This document shows, in pieces, positions 1 to 10,341 of a stretch of 58,367 bases of DNA; the first letter of the stretch is position 1; each line of letters begins with the position of its first letter. Both the position numbers and the translations under genes were made by a program. This stretch comes from Desulfurococcales archaeon (GTDB lineage Archaea; Thermoproteota; Thermoprotei_A; Sulfolobales; Fervidicoccaceae): the NCBI GenBank assembly GCA_027014955.1, contig JALWDA010000073.1, positions 76,926 through 135,292 on the forward strand. Direction: 5' to 3'. Below the pieces are notes generated by a model that saw only the letters and a program-made list of their open reading frames with translations, was not told the origin of the DNA and searched no databases.

Positions 1-652
1 CGCCTGGCCTGGAACCAGGAGGCCTGGCGGTGACCAGGGCTATATCAGCAAGACCTGCACCGCTTGCGAAGTACTTGTACCCGGTGAGCCTCCATATTTG
101 ACCATCATTCTCAGCCATCGTAACATTGGCTCCAAGGTCACTTCCTCCTTGAACCTCGGTGAACCAGGTGGCACCCCATAGTATATTGCTTGAAATGCCG
201 ACGAGTCCCTTGTAGAGGTCCCTTATCTCGTCCCGAGCGTACTTGTATAGAGCGTAGGCTGTTTGGATTGTTATAGTTAATATACACGAAATGCCAGAGT
301 CCCCTACAAGGTAGATCCCGGCATAATGCTCAAGCCAAGACTTTCCCTGGAAAGGCGGTTTGTTAACGCCGTAATCGCGTACAAGACCGACAAGTACCTC
401 CCTCTCACGAGGATCTAGCCATACTGTGTCGAGTTCTCTGCCATATACGGACCAGTTAAGCAGGATGGGCTCACTTAGTCTGTCTACACGATAAGCTACT
501 TCGTAGACTTCTCTCCCTGCGAATCTACCCAGCTCGCTTAAGTCGGGTTGATATCCTAGGAATGCTGATAGCATGCTGCGAAAAGGGTAGTCCAGCTTGT
601 AATGGTCGAGACCGTAGGCAAGGCTTATGTTTTCTATTCCTTTAAGAGGCAT
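1..652 (-). CDS. Acyl-CoA dehydrogenase, AidB-like (N-terminal part; runs off the window edge)
   Basis: Minus-strand frame open from ATG at 652 to the window edge: MPLKGIENISLAYGLDHYKLDYPFRSMLSAFLGYQPDL... GATWFTEVQGGSDLGANVTMAENDGQIWRLTGYKYFASGAGLADIALVTARPPGSRPG; the TE.QGGSD...W.LTG.K.F motif is typical of acyl-CoA dehydrogenases. Confidence 0.8.
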   Translation of the reverse strand, partial: MPLKGIENISLAYGLDHYKLDYPFRSMLSAFLGYQPDLSELGRFAGREVYEVAYRVDRLSEPILLNWSVYGRELDTVWLDPREREVLVGLVRDYGVNKPPFQGKSWLEHYAGIYLVGDSGISCILTITIQTAYALYKYARDEIRDLYKGLVGISSNILWGATWFTEVQGGSDLGANVTMAENDGQIWRLTGYKYFASGAGLADIALVTARPPGSRPG

Positions 653-777
653 GAGTGATGCACCGTAGGGCCTTGCAATCAAAGAATCTCAGCATAACTA
701 CTTATTTATTGCCAAAATAACTCAGTCGAAAATTGTAGTTGGACACGGGTGAAAAAGTCTGAATCAGTGAAAAACGC

Positions 778-1806
778 TCATGGTGCGATGACAATCCTAC
801 CCTGAGCCTTACCAGCTTCGAGCAAAGAGTGGGCCTGCCGCACCTCATCAACGCTAAGAGGTATCCTCTTGTAAACAGGTTTTACCGCGCCATTACTCAA
901 TAGCCCCACGGCCTCCTGCAAATCGCTAAGGGTTGAATTAAGAGAGCCCAGCACGCCAGTCTCTTTCAGTATAACCAGACCTAGCAACACCTGCTGAGGC
1001 CGGGGGTCAACATTGCCTGTCAGGATAACGCGTCCTCCTTTCCTAACGCTGCGCAGGGACTGGTCCAATGTTGGGCCACCAACGTTTTCGAGCACTATGT
1101 CAACCCCCTCGCCGTCGGTGAGCTTCTTCACCTCTTGCGAGAATCCCCCCGACCCATAGACGACCACATTGTCCACCCCCAGCGATTCTAGTATCCGGGC
1201 CTTCTCCTCGCTCCTCGTGACCGCTATAACTCTAAGTCCTAGGGCCCGTGCAACCTGGGCTGAGTGTAAGCCGAGTCCCCCGCCAGCTCCTGTGACAAGG
1301 ACGGTCTCGCCTTCGACGGCCTTGGCTCTTTGCTTTAGCGCCCTATAAGCTGTGCCAACTATACAAGCTGCGAAACTGTAAGACTCTAGAGGCGCTTCGC
1401 TGTGCGCTCCAATCTTGACTAGGGACCAGTGGGGGAGGCTCACGTACTCGGCGTAGCAGCCGTCTCTGTCCTCGCCGAGCCACTGGTTGCCTCGGCAGAG
1501 GTTCTCTTCTCCCCTCTTGCAGTTCTTGGGAAAGGTGTAGATAAGCGAGGCCACATTGTCTCCCTTGTTGAGTTCCTCAACCCCTTCACCCACCTCCACG
1601 ACTTGGCCCGCCAGCTCGTGGCCGGGTATTACTGGTAGCCTAGCCCTCATATGGCCCCTTCTGACCAGTGTGTCCCTGTAACAAACTCCGCATCCAGCCA
1701 CTCTTACAAGAACCTCGCCCTCGCCTGGAGTGGGTGTGTCAATGTCTCTCTCTACCAGAACTTCGGGTCCTCCGTAACCTGTTTGGACTATGGCTTTCAA
1801 GACCAC
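778..1806 (-). CDS. Zinc-dependent medium-chain alcohol dehydrogenase / acryloyl-CoA reductase-like
   Basis: ORF 342 aa; GHELAGQVVEVGEGV, VLVTGAGGGLGLHSAQVARALG Rossmann motif. Confidence 0.85.
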   Translation of the reverse strand: MVLKAIVQTGYGGPEVLVERDIDTPTPGEGEVLVRVAGCGVCYRDTLVRRGHMRARLPVIPGHELAGQVVEVGEGVEELNKGDNVASLIYTFPKNCKRGEENLCRGNQWLGEDRDGCYAEYVSLPHWSLVKIGAHSEAPLESYSFAACIVGTAYRALKQRAKAVEGETVLVTGAGGGLGLHSAQVARALGLRVIAVTRSEEKARILESLGVDNVVVYGSGGFSQEVKKLTDGEGVDIVLENVGGPTLDQSLRSVRKGGRVILTGNVDPRPQQVLLGLVILKETGVLGSLNSTLSDLQEAVGLLSNGAVKPVYKRIPLSVDEVRQAHSLLEAGKAQGRIVIAP

Positions 1807-1912
1807 CCACCTATGGACCAGTTATGAGTGGCTGAATTATAGATTCTCGGAAGCCGATATATATCCTCCATTGACATAGTATTCATTTGGGTCCCCAGAC
1901 TTCTCCCGTAGG

Positions 1913-3238
1913 GTGACTAGCTTGAAGAAAATGAAATACGTGGAAAACGCTAAGAAGGTGTTTCTAGACACTGGAACCCGGATACCAAGAGAGATGATAT
2001 GGGCAATAGGAATAGTAAAATACTCGGCAGCTAAAGCCAACAAGCATCTTGGACTCCTAGAACCCCAGTTGGCAGACGCGATAATGGAGACTGCACTGGA
2101 GCTGGCTGAGGGCAAGTATGACGACCTGATACAGGTTGACGTCTTCCAGACGGGCTCAGGAACGGGTCTTAACATGAATGCCAACGAGGTCATAGCCCTT
2201 AAGGCAACAGAGAAGTTGGGCAAGGACGTTCACCCGAACGACCATGTAAACATGGGCCAGTCTAGCAACGACGTCATACCGACCGTGATACGCATAGCTG
2301 CCGTGGAGACGGCGCTAGGCCGACTAAAACCATCACTCGAGAACCTCATAGGAACGCTTAGGAAAAAGGCAGAGGAAACCCAAGACGCTGTAAAACCGGG
2401 CAGGACTCACCTGAGGGACGCGCTACCAGTTACGCTCGGTCAGGAGCTGGAAGCTTGGGCGAACGCCCTGGAGAAGGACCTTGACATGCTCCTGAAGGCG
2501 GTTGAAAACGTAATGGAGCTCCCCCTAGGAGGCACTGCCGTGGGCACAGGGCTGAACTCCCATCCCCGCTACGCTGAGCTAGCGATAGGCTACATATCAG
2601 AGACCACCAAGAGAAGCTACAGGCCCGCGAAAAGCCGGTTCAGGGCGATGAGGAGCCTCAGCGACCTTCTCATACTATCATCAATATACAAGGCCATTGC
2701 AACCGACCTTTGGAGGCTCTCCCAGGACCTCAGGCTAATGTACTCCGGCCCCAACACTGGGTTCAACGAGATAGACATGCCCCAAAAGGTGCCGGGTAGC
2801 AGCATAATGCCTGGCAAGGTGAACCCGGTCACAGTAGAGGCAGTAATGCAGGCCTCCTCACACGTAATGGGAATGGAGCAGAGCCTAACCAATGCAAGCC
2901 TTCTCGGAGAGCTCGAGCTGAGCATGGGCCTCCCACTATCCGGGTACCTTATAATCAGGCAGGCGAAGCTACTCGCCGAGGCCATGGACAAGCTGTCTGA
3001 GCAGGCCATAGAGACCCTGAGACCCAACCTGGAGAGAATGAAGACCCTCGCGGAGAACAGCCAAGCACTAATAACAGTACTGTCACCGAAAATAGGATAC
3101 GATAAGGCAGCGGAATTGTCCAAGATGATATACGAGGGCAAAAGCGTCCGAGAAGCGCTTAAGGCAGCGGGCCTTAGTGAGGATGAGATAGAGAGGCTCC
3201 TTGACCTCAAGAAGCTAACACAACCAGGAATACCATAA
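1913..3238 (+). CDS. fumC: Fumarate hydratase class II
   Basis: ORF 441 aa; GSSIMPGKVNPV signature, QTGSGTGLNMNANEVIA, HPNDHVNMGQSSND; short N-terminus as in crenarchaeal homologues. Confidence 0.93.
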   Translation: MTSLKKMKYVENAKKVFLDTGTRIPREMIWAIGIVKYSAAKANKHLGLLEPQLADAIMETALELAEGKYDDLIQVDVFQTGSGTGLNMNANEVIALKATEKLGKDVHPNDHVNMGQSSNDVIPTVIRIAAVETALGRLKPSLENLIGTLRKKAEETQDAVKPGRTHLRDALPVTLGQELEAWANALEKDLDMLLKAVENVMELPLGGTAVGTGLNSHPRYAELAIGYISETTKRSYRPAKSRFRAMRSLSDLLILSSIYKAIATDLWRLSQDLRLMYSGPNTGFNEIDMPQKVPGSSIMPGKVNPVTVEAVMQASSHVMGMEQSLTNASLLGELELSMGLPLSGYLIIRQAKLLAEAMDKLSEQAIETLRPNLERMKTLAENSQALITVLSPKIGYDKAAELSKMIYEGKSVREALKAAGLSEDEIERLLDLKKLTQPGIP

Positions 3239-3484
3239 ACAAACCCAAAAACCGGAGCGGGCGGTCCCCACGCGTGTTTTTAGCACAATTTCGTCTCCCA
3301 CAAACTTTTTTCACTAGGCATCCATATGACATTGAGATATTCTATGTAATACAGCCACGTTACCTAGGAACATGATTACCTAGAGCTTATCCACACACAA
3401 GCGTTTAGTCTATAGTCGTTAAGCTCAACGGCAAATCCATAATAGAAAACATACAGAAAACCAACAAGTGACCACCTCCAGAGA

Positions 3485-4690
3485 GTGGTCAAATTGGCCA
3501 AGGAAGTCTACATTGTAGGTGGCCTGAGGACACCCATAGGCAAGTTCGGGGGTGCCTACAAGAGCATCCATCCCTCCAAGCTAGCAAGCACCGTCATAAG
3601 TGACCTTATAGAGAGGACTAGGATACCCCCCGAGTCAATAAACTTGGTCATAATGGGCCAGGTGATAAGAGCCGGGACTGGTATGAACACCGCGAGGCAA
3701 GCAGCTCTCGCCGCGGGCGTGCCTGAGGAGGTTGACGCAATGAATGTGGACATGGTCTGCGCAAGCGGTCTGACAGCTGTGATAACAGCGTCTCAGTACA
3801 TAGCGGCTGGGGAATACGACGTGGTCATTGCTGGCGGGATGGAGTCTATGAGCTACGCCCCCTTCCTCCTACCCGGGCCCAGGCTTAGGTGGGGTATAAA
3901 ACACCTAATATTTGACAAGTCCCTGCCCCTGGAAGACTCGATGGTGAAGGACGGCCTTTATGACCCCATTTACAACATGGTCATGGGAGAGGAGGCGGAT
4001 AGGGTGGCAAGGGAGGAAGGAATAGAGAGAAGCGCGCTCGAGGAGGTTGCGCTGGAGAGTCACAGGAGAGCCCACAAAGCATGGGAACAAGGGCTGATAA
4101 AAGACACAATAACGCTTGTAAGGGACAGTAATGGGCAACCGCTCTTGGATATAGATGAAGGTATAAGGCCCAGCCTTACCCCGGAGAAACTGGCGCGCCT
4201 TCCCCCCATATTCACGGAGGAGGGACCGCACACGGTGGGAACATCAAGCCAGCTAAGTGATGGAGCGGCTGCACTGGTTCTAGCTTCTGGAGAGGCTGTA
4301 AAAAGGCTAGGTCTAGAACCCAAGGGTAGAATAGTGGCCCACGCTTACGCGGCCACGACTCCCTACAGGTATGCAATAGCCCCCGTCAAGGTCATTAAGA
4401 GAATGCTGGAAAAGACTGGCTGGAGTCTAGACAAGGTGGACTTCTGGGAAAACAACGAGGCGTTCGCGGTTAACACTATAATACTTGAGAAGCACCTGGG
4501 CATACCAAGGGAACGCCTGAACGTCCACGGAGGCGCCATCGCCGTCGGACATCCACTGGGCATGTCTGGAGCTCGTATACTTATCGAGCTTATCAACGTG
4601 CTCGAGAAACACGGGGGTTCCAGGGGCATGGCCTCCATATGCCACGGCTTGGGAGGTGCTGCTGGGATTACAATAGAGCTTGTAGTCTAA
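3485..4690 (+). CDS. Acetyl-CoA C-acetyltransferase (thiolase)
   Basis: ORF 401 aa; GGLRTPIGKFGG, DMVCASGL, NVHGGAIAVGHPLGMSGAR, C-terminal CHGLGGAAG. Confidence 0.93.
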   Translation: MVKLAKEVYIVGGLRTPIGKFGGAYKSIHPSKLASTVISDLIERTRIPPESINLVIMGQVIRAGTGMNTARQAALAAGVPEEVDAMNVDMVCASGLTAVITASQYIAAGEYDVVIAGGMESMSYAPFLLPGPRLRWGIKHLIFDKSLPLEDSMVKDGLYDPIYNMVMGEEADRVAREEGIERSALEEVALESHRRAHKAWEQGLIKDTITLVRDSNGQPLLDIDEGIRPSLTPEKLARLPPIFTEEGPHTVGTSSQLSDGAAALVLASGEAVKRLGLEPKGRIVAHAYAATTPYRYAIAPVKVIKRMLEKTGWSLDKVDFWENNEAFAVNTIILEKHLGIPRERLNVHGGAIAVGHPLGMSGARILIELINVLEKHGGSRGMASICHGLGGAAGITIELVV

Positions 4691-4779
4691 GGTACCTCAC
4701 TGTAAAAAGTCTGTGGAGAACATGGGGGCTTTTAAAGAAATAATACTGTGATTTTGGGTGGAAATCACCGCGCGAGTGA

Positions 4780-5118
4780 CTAGCCCTTTATCCCCGCCTC
4801 TATAAGTTTCCTCAGATTAGCCGTCTCTATGACATTGCCAGTAATCTTCATCTTTCCCCTGATAAAGGCGGCCATAGCGTCCATCTCTCCTTTCAAAATC
4901 TTCTCCAAGACTTCCCTGCTCATTTTGAGGGTGGCGGTGGGCCGTTCGATTTCCCCCTTATCGAGTATAACCTCCCCATCCGCTATCTTTATGAAGAACT
5001 TGTCGCCTTCATCAGTCTCTATCTGGAACGACTTGTTCCAGGCCTTTATCTCATCAGCCATCTTCGCCTTGGCTTTGTCAAGAACGCTTTTCGCAAGAGC
5101 TAGGAGATCATCGCTCAC
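4780..5118 (-). CDS. SCP2 sterol-binding domain protein
   Basis: 112 aa; W.....I..DEG...F.IKIADGEV......P.ATL.MS...L..IL.GE.DAMAAFIRGKMKI.GN. Confidence 0.8.
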   Translation of the reverse strand: MSDDLLALAKSVLDKAKAKMADEIKAWNKSFQIETDEGDKFFIKIADGEVILDKGEIERPTATLKMSREVLEKILKGEMDAMAAFIRGKMKITGNVIETANLRKLIEAGIKG

Positions 5119-5258
5119 GGGTATTCACCGTGTGAAATATGGTTCTCGGGCTTTGTATTTATTCTTATTTATTTTAAATTTAAATAAAGAGGACAACATA
5201 TTCTCCAGTGAGGAACATAACTTCTACCACCAGGTGCTCCAGCTGGAGGGTGCCCGAC

Positions 5259-6449
5259 TTGGTGCGTAATGTCGCCATAGTTGGGGTAGGTCAATCTAAG
5301 TTTGGCGTCAGACACGACGTGAGTTTCCCCGAGCTTGCTTGGGAAAGCGTCTCCCAGGCGCTGGACGACGCTGGTTTGGAGCAGAAAGATATAGAATATT
5401 TTATTGTTTCAAACGCGGGTGGGTGGAGTAGTGAGCCCCTCCCCGCTGTGGTTGTGGGGGAGTACTGCGGGCTTACGCCCAAGGGCACTGCCCGCGTAGA
5501 GGCCGCATGCGCGTCTGGAAGTTCGGCTATTAAACTGGCTCATGACATTATAGCGAGTGGTCAGGCGGACATTGTTCTGGCGCTGGGCATTGAGAAGATG
5601 AACGAGTCCCCGACGCCCACCGTAGTGGAGTTTATAGGGAGGGCGGGTAACTACTTCTGGGAGTTCCAGAACTTCGGCCTGACCTTTCCCGGATACTATG
5701 CACTTTACGCGACTGCATACATGCACAAGTATGGAGCCACAGAGGAAGACCTATGCAGGGTCGCCGTCAAGAACCATTACTATGGCTCGTACAATCCCAA
5801 GGCCCAGTTCCCCAAAAAGATAACACTGGAGGAGTGCATGAAGTCCCGATACGTGGCTTGGCCTCTAAAGCTTCTAGACAGCTCCCCTATAACCGACGGA
5901 AGCGCCGCCGCCATACTTGCATCGGAGGACGTGGCCCGTAAGCTAACCGATACTCCTGTGTGGATAAGGGCCATAGGTCACGCCTCTGACACGAGCAACT
6001 TGAGCAAGAGGGACAACTTCCTAAGCTTAAGGGCGGCTGTTGAGGCTGCTCACATGGCATATAAGAAGGCGGGTGTGGACCCAAGTAACCCAGCGAAGTA
6101 CTTCGACGTGGCCGAGGTTCACGACTGTTTCACCATCGCCGAGATACTCGCGTACGAAGACCTCGGGTTCGCCAAGAGGGGTGAGGGTGTTAACCTGATA
6201 AGAGAGGAGCAGACCTACGTCGGAGGACCTATTCAAGTTAACCTCAGCGGTGGTCTCAAGGCAAAGGGTCATCCGATTGCAGCCACGGGTGTGGGTATGG
6301 CTGTGGAGCTGACCAGGCAGCTTAGGCAGGAGGTTGAAAAAGAGAGGCAGGCCGTAATCGACAGGGGCTGGGCCCTGTCCCACAACATTGGTGGGACGGG
6401 CCATTATGCATACGTCAACATCTATAGTCTGGATAAGCCCCGGGGGTGA
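5259..6449 (+). CDS. Thiolase family (SCP-x-like) acetyl-CoA acetyltransferase
   Basis: ORF called from 5208; start more likely TTG5259/GTG5262 (LVRNVAIVGVGQSKFG) behind a GGAGG. VEAACASGSSAIKLA and KAKGHPIAATGVGMAVEL motifs. Confidence 0.88.
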   Translation: MVRNVAIVGVGQSKFGVRHDVSFPELAWESVSQALDDAGLEQKDIEYFIVSNAGGWSSEPLPAVVVGEYCGLTPKGTARVEAACASGSSAIKLAHDIIASGQADIVLALGIEKMNESPTPTVVEFIGRAGNYFWEFQNFGLTFPGYYALYATAYMHKYGATEEDLCRVAVKNHYYGSYNPKAQFPKKITLEECMKSRYVAWPLKLLDSSPITDGSAAAILASEDVARKLTDTPVWIRAIGHASDTSNLSKRDNFLSLRAAVEAAHMAYKKAGVDPSNPAKYFDVAEVHDCFTIAEILAYEDLGFAKRGEGVNLIREEQTYVGGPIQVNLSGGLKAKGHPIAATGVGMAVELTRQLRQEVEKERQAVIDRGWALSHNIGGTGHYAYVNIYSLDKPRG

Positions 6450-6452
6450 AGC

Positions 6453-7004
6453 GTGTTGAGCCAGAAGAGCCAGAAAGAGGCTATGGAGGAGGCCCTCAAG
6501 CAGTTCGAGCAATTCGTCGAGTCCATAAAACAGGCCACAGGCCTCCCAATTGTGCCTGACCAGAAGACCGGCGCTGCCCTTTGGGTTGACCAGAGGGAGC
6601 TGAGGCTAAAGTACACGATATCGGTGGAGAGGATAAAGCCCTTCTACGACGGGCTTATGGATGGGAAGCTGATGGCCACGAAGTGTAGTAAGTGTGGCAC
6701 GGTATATTTCCCGCCACAATCATACTGCCCCACGTGCAGGAAAAGCGAGATGCAGTGGATAGAGCTAAGCAGAGAGGGGGAGCTACTGACCTTCACGGTT
6801 ATAAACATAAAGCCAGCCAGCTTCGCGCATTATGATGACTATATTGTGGGCATAGCACGTCTTAAGGAGGGCATAAATGTGACGGCATGGGTAAGGGAAA
6901 AAGACCCTACGAAACTAAAGGTTGGTATGAAGGTGAGGATCGAGGTCGTTAAAAGGCAGCCCGAGGGTTACCTTACCTACGAGATAGTCCCTGTGAGCGA
7001 GTAG
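6453..7004 (+). CDS. DUF35 / OB-fold zinc-ribbon protein (thiolase partner)
   Basis: 183 aa; CSKCGTVYFPPQSYCPTC rubredoxin-like ribbon followed by an OB-fold; starts 3 nt after the thiolase stop. Confidence 0.9.
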   Translation: MLSQKSQKEAMEEALKQFEQFVESIKQATGLPIVPDQKTGAALWVDQRELRLKYTISVERIKPFYDGLMDGKLMATKCSKCGTVYFPPQSYCPTCRKSEMQWIELSREGELLTFTVINIKPASFAHYDDYIVGIARLKEGINVTAWVREKDPTKLKVGMKVRIEVVKRQPEGYLTYEIVPVSE

Positions 7005-7033
7005 GTTTTTAGGGGAACATTTATCTCCAGAGC

Positions 7034-8296
7034 ATGACCATTTTTCAACACGGCGCACAACCCCGGTTGGTGAGAGGTGGAGCTGGAATGGTTTTCCCCT
7101 TCAACTCCTCCCTCGACTTCAACATACAACTTTCCGAGGAGCACGAGCTTTTCAGGAAGACGATAAGGGAGTTCGTGGAAAAGGAGCTCGAGCCAATAGC
7201 CATGGAGATTGAAAAGAACAACCATATCCCAGATGAGCTTTTCGAGAAGGCGGCTCAGCTAGGCTTGTTTGGTGTGGGCATTCCCGAGGAGTATGGTGGT
7301 CAGGGAGCTGACCACATGAACACAGTTCTCATGATGGAGGAAATATCGCGGGTTAGCCCAGCCTTTGGTACAGCTGTTACTGTTCATGGGCTGTTTGTGG
7401 TCCCCGTGCTACTCTATGGAACGGAGGAGCAGAAGAGGAAATATGTGCCCCCAGTAGCCAGAGGAGAGAAACTGGCAGCCCATGCTAACACGGAGCCCTG
7501 GGCCGGGAGCGACATAGCGGGTATCAGGACCACCGCTAAGAAGGTCAATGGACACTGGGTCATAAACGGGAGAAAAATGTTCATAACCGGGGCCGATAGG
7601 GCAGAGTTCTTCGTCGTGAGCGCTAGGACTAGTCCTCCTCCCCAGGATAAGAGGTGGAAGGGCATCACCTTCTTCATAGTTGAGAGAGACACGCCGGGTT
7701 TCAAGGTGGGGCAGAAGATAAACGTCACTGGCCTAAGGGGAGAGCATCCCCATGAGATTATTCTCGAGGACGTGAAGGTTCCCGAGGAAAACGTCCTGGG
7801 ACCCATAGGCGAGGGGTTCAAGGTCGCTGTTAACACCTACAACCACGGCAGGGTTAACATAGCTGCCCAGGCGGTTGGTATTGCTCAGGCGGTTTTCGAG
7901 AAGAGCCTCAACTATGCTATGCAGAGAGAGGCGTTTGGTAGGCCCATAATTGGCTTCGAAGCCGTCGCCTTCAAGTTGGCGGACATGCTCATAAAACTAG
8001 AGGCTGCGCGGCTGCTGGTGTACTGGGCCGCTACTTTGGCCAACCAGAAGCGCAGGGAGTACGTGATGGCGGCAAGCCTTGCAAAGACCTTCGCCACGGA
8101 AGTAGCTGAGGAGGCATCCGCTCATGCAATAAAGATACACGGAGGGTACGGTGTTGACGTGGAGACGGGTGTGGAGAGGTACCTCAGGGACACCCTGATA
8201 ACAACCATATACGAGGGCACCAACGACATACAGCGGCTCAACATAATAAGAGAGCTATTGCGACAGGTGTTCGGGGCACCCATAAACATCACCTAA
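7034..8296 (+). CDS. Acyl-CoA dehydrogenase
   Basis: 420 aa; AHANTEPWAGSDIAGIRTTA, R.AFG.PI..F......LADM, IHGGYGVD...ERYLRD..I..IYEGTNDIQ. Confidence 0.95.
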   Translation: MTIFQHGAQPRLVRGGAGMVFPFNSSLDFNIQLSEEHELFRKTIREFVEKELEPIAMEIEKNNHIPDELFEKAAQLGLFGVGIPEEYGGQGADHMNTVLMMEEISRVSPAFGTAVTVHGLFVVPVLLYGTEEQKRKYVPPVARGEKLAAHANTEPWAGSDIAGIRTTAKKVNGHWVINGRKMFITGADRAEFFVVSARTSPPPQDKRWKGITFFIVERDTPGFKVGQKINVTGLRGEHPHEIILEDVKVPEENVLGPIGEGFKVAVNTYNHGRVNIAAQAVGIAQAVFEKSLNYAMQREAFGRPIIGFEAVAFKLADMLIKLEAARLLVYWAATLANQKRREYVMAASLAKTFATEVAEEASAHAIKIHGGYGVDVETGVERYLRDTLITTIYEGTNDIQRLNIIRELLRQVFGAPINIT

Positions 8297-8330
8297 GCTA
8301 ATCGAGGGCTTAGCAAGGGGGTGAAGGGAC

Positions 8331-10319
8331 TTGCCTGGGGATATAAGGAAGATAGCAGTCATAGGAGCAGGCACCATGGGCCACGGGATTGCAGAGGTTG
8401 CCGCTATGTCGGGATTCCAGGTGGCCCTGACAGACATTTCTGACGACATACTTAGGAGTGCCCTTGAGAAGATAAGGTGGAGCCTACAGAAGCTTAGAGA
8501 TAAGGGGGTTCTTAGGGAAAGCATTGAGGATGTAATGTCACGCATCACAACCACGACAAACCTAGAAGAGGCGTTGAAAGGAGCAGACTTCATGATAGAA
8601 GCAGTTCCCGAGAAACTGGACTTGAAGGCAAAAATATTCCAAACGGCAGACAGGGTAACCCCGGAGCACGCGATACTCGCAACAAACACCAGCAGCCTCC
8701 CCATTACAGAGATAGCTGCTTCGACCAGCAGGCCTGATAAGGTCGTTGGAATGCACTTCTTCAACCCACCTCCACTAATGCCGCTGGTGGAGGTCATAAG
8801 GGGGGAGAAGACCAGCGACCAGACCCTGGCAACCACCGTGGAGTTGGCCAAGAAGTTCGGCAAGCAGCCCGTGGTCGTAAACAAGGATGTCCCGGGCTTC
8901 ATAGTAAACCGTATACTCGCACGCGTGATGAACGCGGCCTGCTGGATGGTTGTTAGCGGAAAGGCGCCAGACCACATAGCGGTCGACAGCGCGCTTAAGT
9001 ACAAACTGGGCCTTCCCATGGGGGCCTTCGAACTCGCCGATTATAGTGGGATAGACGTCTTCTACTACGTTTTCAAAGCAATGAGTGAGCGTGGGTTCAA
9101 GAGTAACCCTTGCCCATTGTTTGAGGAGAAGTTTAAGAAAAACGAGCTTGGCATGAAGACTGGCAAGGGCTTCTACGAGTACCCCAAGCCAGGCGTCTAC
9201 GCTAGGCCCAATATACCCAAGGAGAAGGGAGAAAACATAGACCCCCTAAACGTCATAGCCCCAGCTGTAAACGAGGCCGCCTACCTCCTAAGAGAGAACA
9301 TAGCTACAAGAGACGACATTGACAAGGCGGTGAAACTGGGCCTAGGATACCCCAAGGGTGTATTCGAGTACGCTGACGACCTGGGAATAGACACGATTGT
9401 TCAAACACTAGAGGAAATGTACAAGGAAACCGGATGGGAGGAGTACAACCCCGATCCCCTTCTCAAGAGGATGGTCGAGGAAGGGAAACTGGGGAGGAAG
9501 ACTGGCAAGGGCTTCTACGAGTACCGTGAAGTAAAGACTATTGAAAAGGACACGCTCCTAATAAAGCTCGAACCCCCTCTGGCGTGGATTGTGCTCAACA
9601 GGCCCAACAAGCTAAACGCGCTATCGCCGAAGCTTCTCCAAGAGCTCTCCCAAACCCTGGACGAGCTAGAGGAAAACGAGGACATAAGAGTACTCATAAT
9701 AACGGGTAGTGGCAAGGCCTTCAGTGCTGGCGCGGATGTGAACCAGTTCGTCGGCCTCACTCCCTTCAAGGCAGCTATACTCTCAAGGAGATTCCAGGAG
9801 CTCCTGTTTAAGATAGAGTATTACACTAAGCCAGTAATAATGGCCATTAACGGCTTCTGCCTCGGCGGCGGAATGGAGCTAGCGATGGCAGGAGACTTCA
9901 GGATAGCCTCGGAGACGGCAATGCTCGGGCAGCCTGAGATAAACCTGGGCATAATACCAGGTGCTGGGGGAACAATGAGGCTACCCAGACTAGCGGGTCC
10001 CAGTAGAGCGAAGGAACTCATCTACACAGGGGACATGGTCCCAGCCAGCGAAGCGCTGAAAATGGGCGTCGTTGACAAGGTGGTGCCCCCTGAGAAGCTC
10101 GAGTCGGAGGCACGTACACTGGGGCTAAAGCTGGCCGAGAAACCCCCACTCGCCCTGCTGGCGGCAAAGTACTCCATACAGGTGGGTAGGGAGACAAGCA
10201 TTTGGAGCGGCATGTTCCTAGAGAGCAGCTATTTCGGGCTGCTATTCAGCACAGATGATGTGGTCGAGGGGATAACAGCTTTCATGGAAAAAAGGAAGCC
10301 AAAGTTCAAGGGCCGCTAG
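8331..10319 (+). CDS. Bifunctional 3-hydroxyacyl-CoA dehydrogenase / enoyl-CoA hydratase
   Basis: 662 aa; N-terminal GAGTMGHGIAEVAA, two HCDH C-terminal domains ending GKGFYEYPKP and GKGFYEYREV, C-terminal crotonase domain (NRPNKLNALS, FSAGADVNQF, GFCLGGGMELAMAGDFRIAS). Confidence 0.95.
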   Translation: MPGDIRKIAVIGAGTMGHGIAEVAAMSGFQVALTDISDDILRSALEKIRWSLQKLRDKGVLRESIEDVMSRITTTTNLEEALKGADFMIEAVPEKLDLKAKIFQTADRVTPEHAILATNTSSLPITEIAASTSRPDKVVGMHFFNPPPLMPLVEVIRGEKTSDQTLATTVELAKKFGKQPVVVNKDVPGFIVNRILARVMNAACWMVVSGKAPDHIAVDSALKYKLGLPMGAFELADYSGIDVFYYVFKAMSERGFKSNPCPLFEEKFKKNELGMKTGKGFYEYPKPGVYARPNIPKEKGENIDPLNVIAPAVNEAAYLLRENIATRDDIDKAVKLGLGYPKGVFEYADDLGIDTIVQTLEEMYKETGWEEYNPDPLLKRMVEEGKLGRKTGKGFYEYREVKTIEKDTLLIKLEPPLAWIVLNRPNKLNALSPKLLQELSQTLDELEENEDIRVLIITGSGKAFSAGADVNQFVGLTPFKAAILSRRFQELLFKIEYYTKPVIMAINGFCLGGGMELAMAGDFRIASETAMLGQPEINLGIIPGAGGTMRLPRLAGPSRAKELIYTGDMVPASEALKMGVVDKVVPPEKLESEARTLGLKLAEKPPLALLAAKYSIQVGRETSIWSGMFLESSYFGLLFSTDDVVEGITAFMEKRKPKFKGR

Positions 10320-10341
10320 TCCCCATTTTTAGAATGACTCC

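Noticed and set aside
2617-3210. 197-aa minus-strand ORF antisense to fumarase
   Set aside because: Shadow ORF with no recognisable motif; the opposite strand encodes the fumarase signature.
8255-9019. 254-aa minus-strand ORF antisense to the hydroxyacyl-CoA dehydrogenase
   Set aside because: Shadow ORF: Ser-rich low-quality translation opposite a clearly recognised coding gene.
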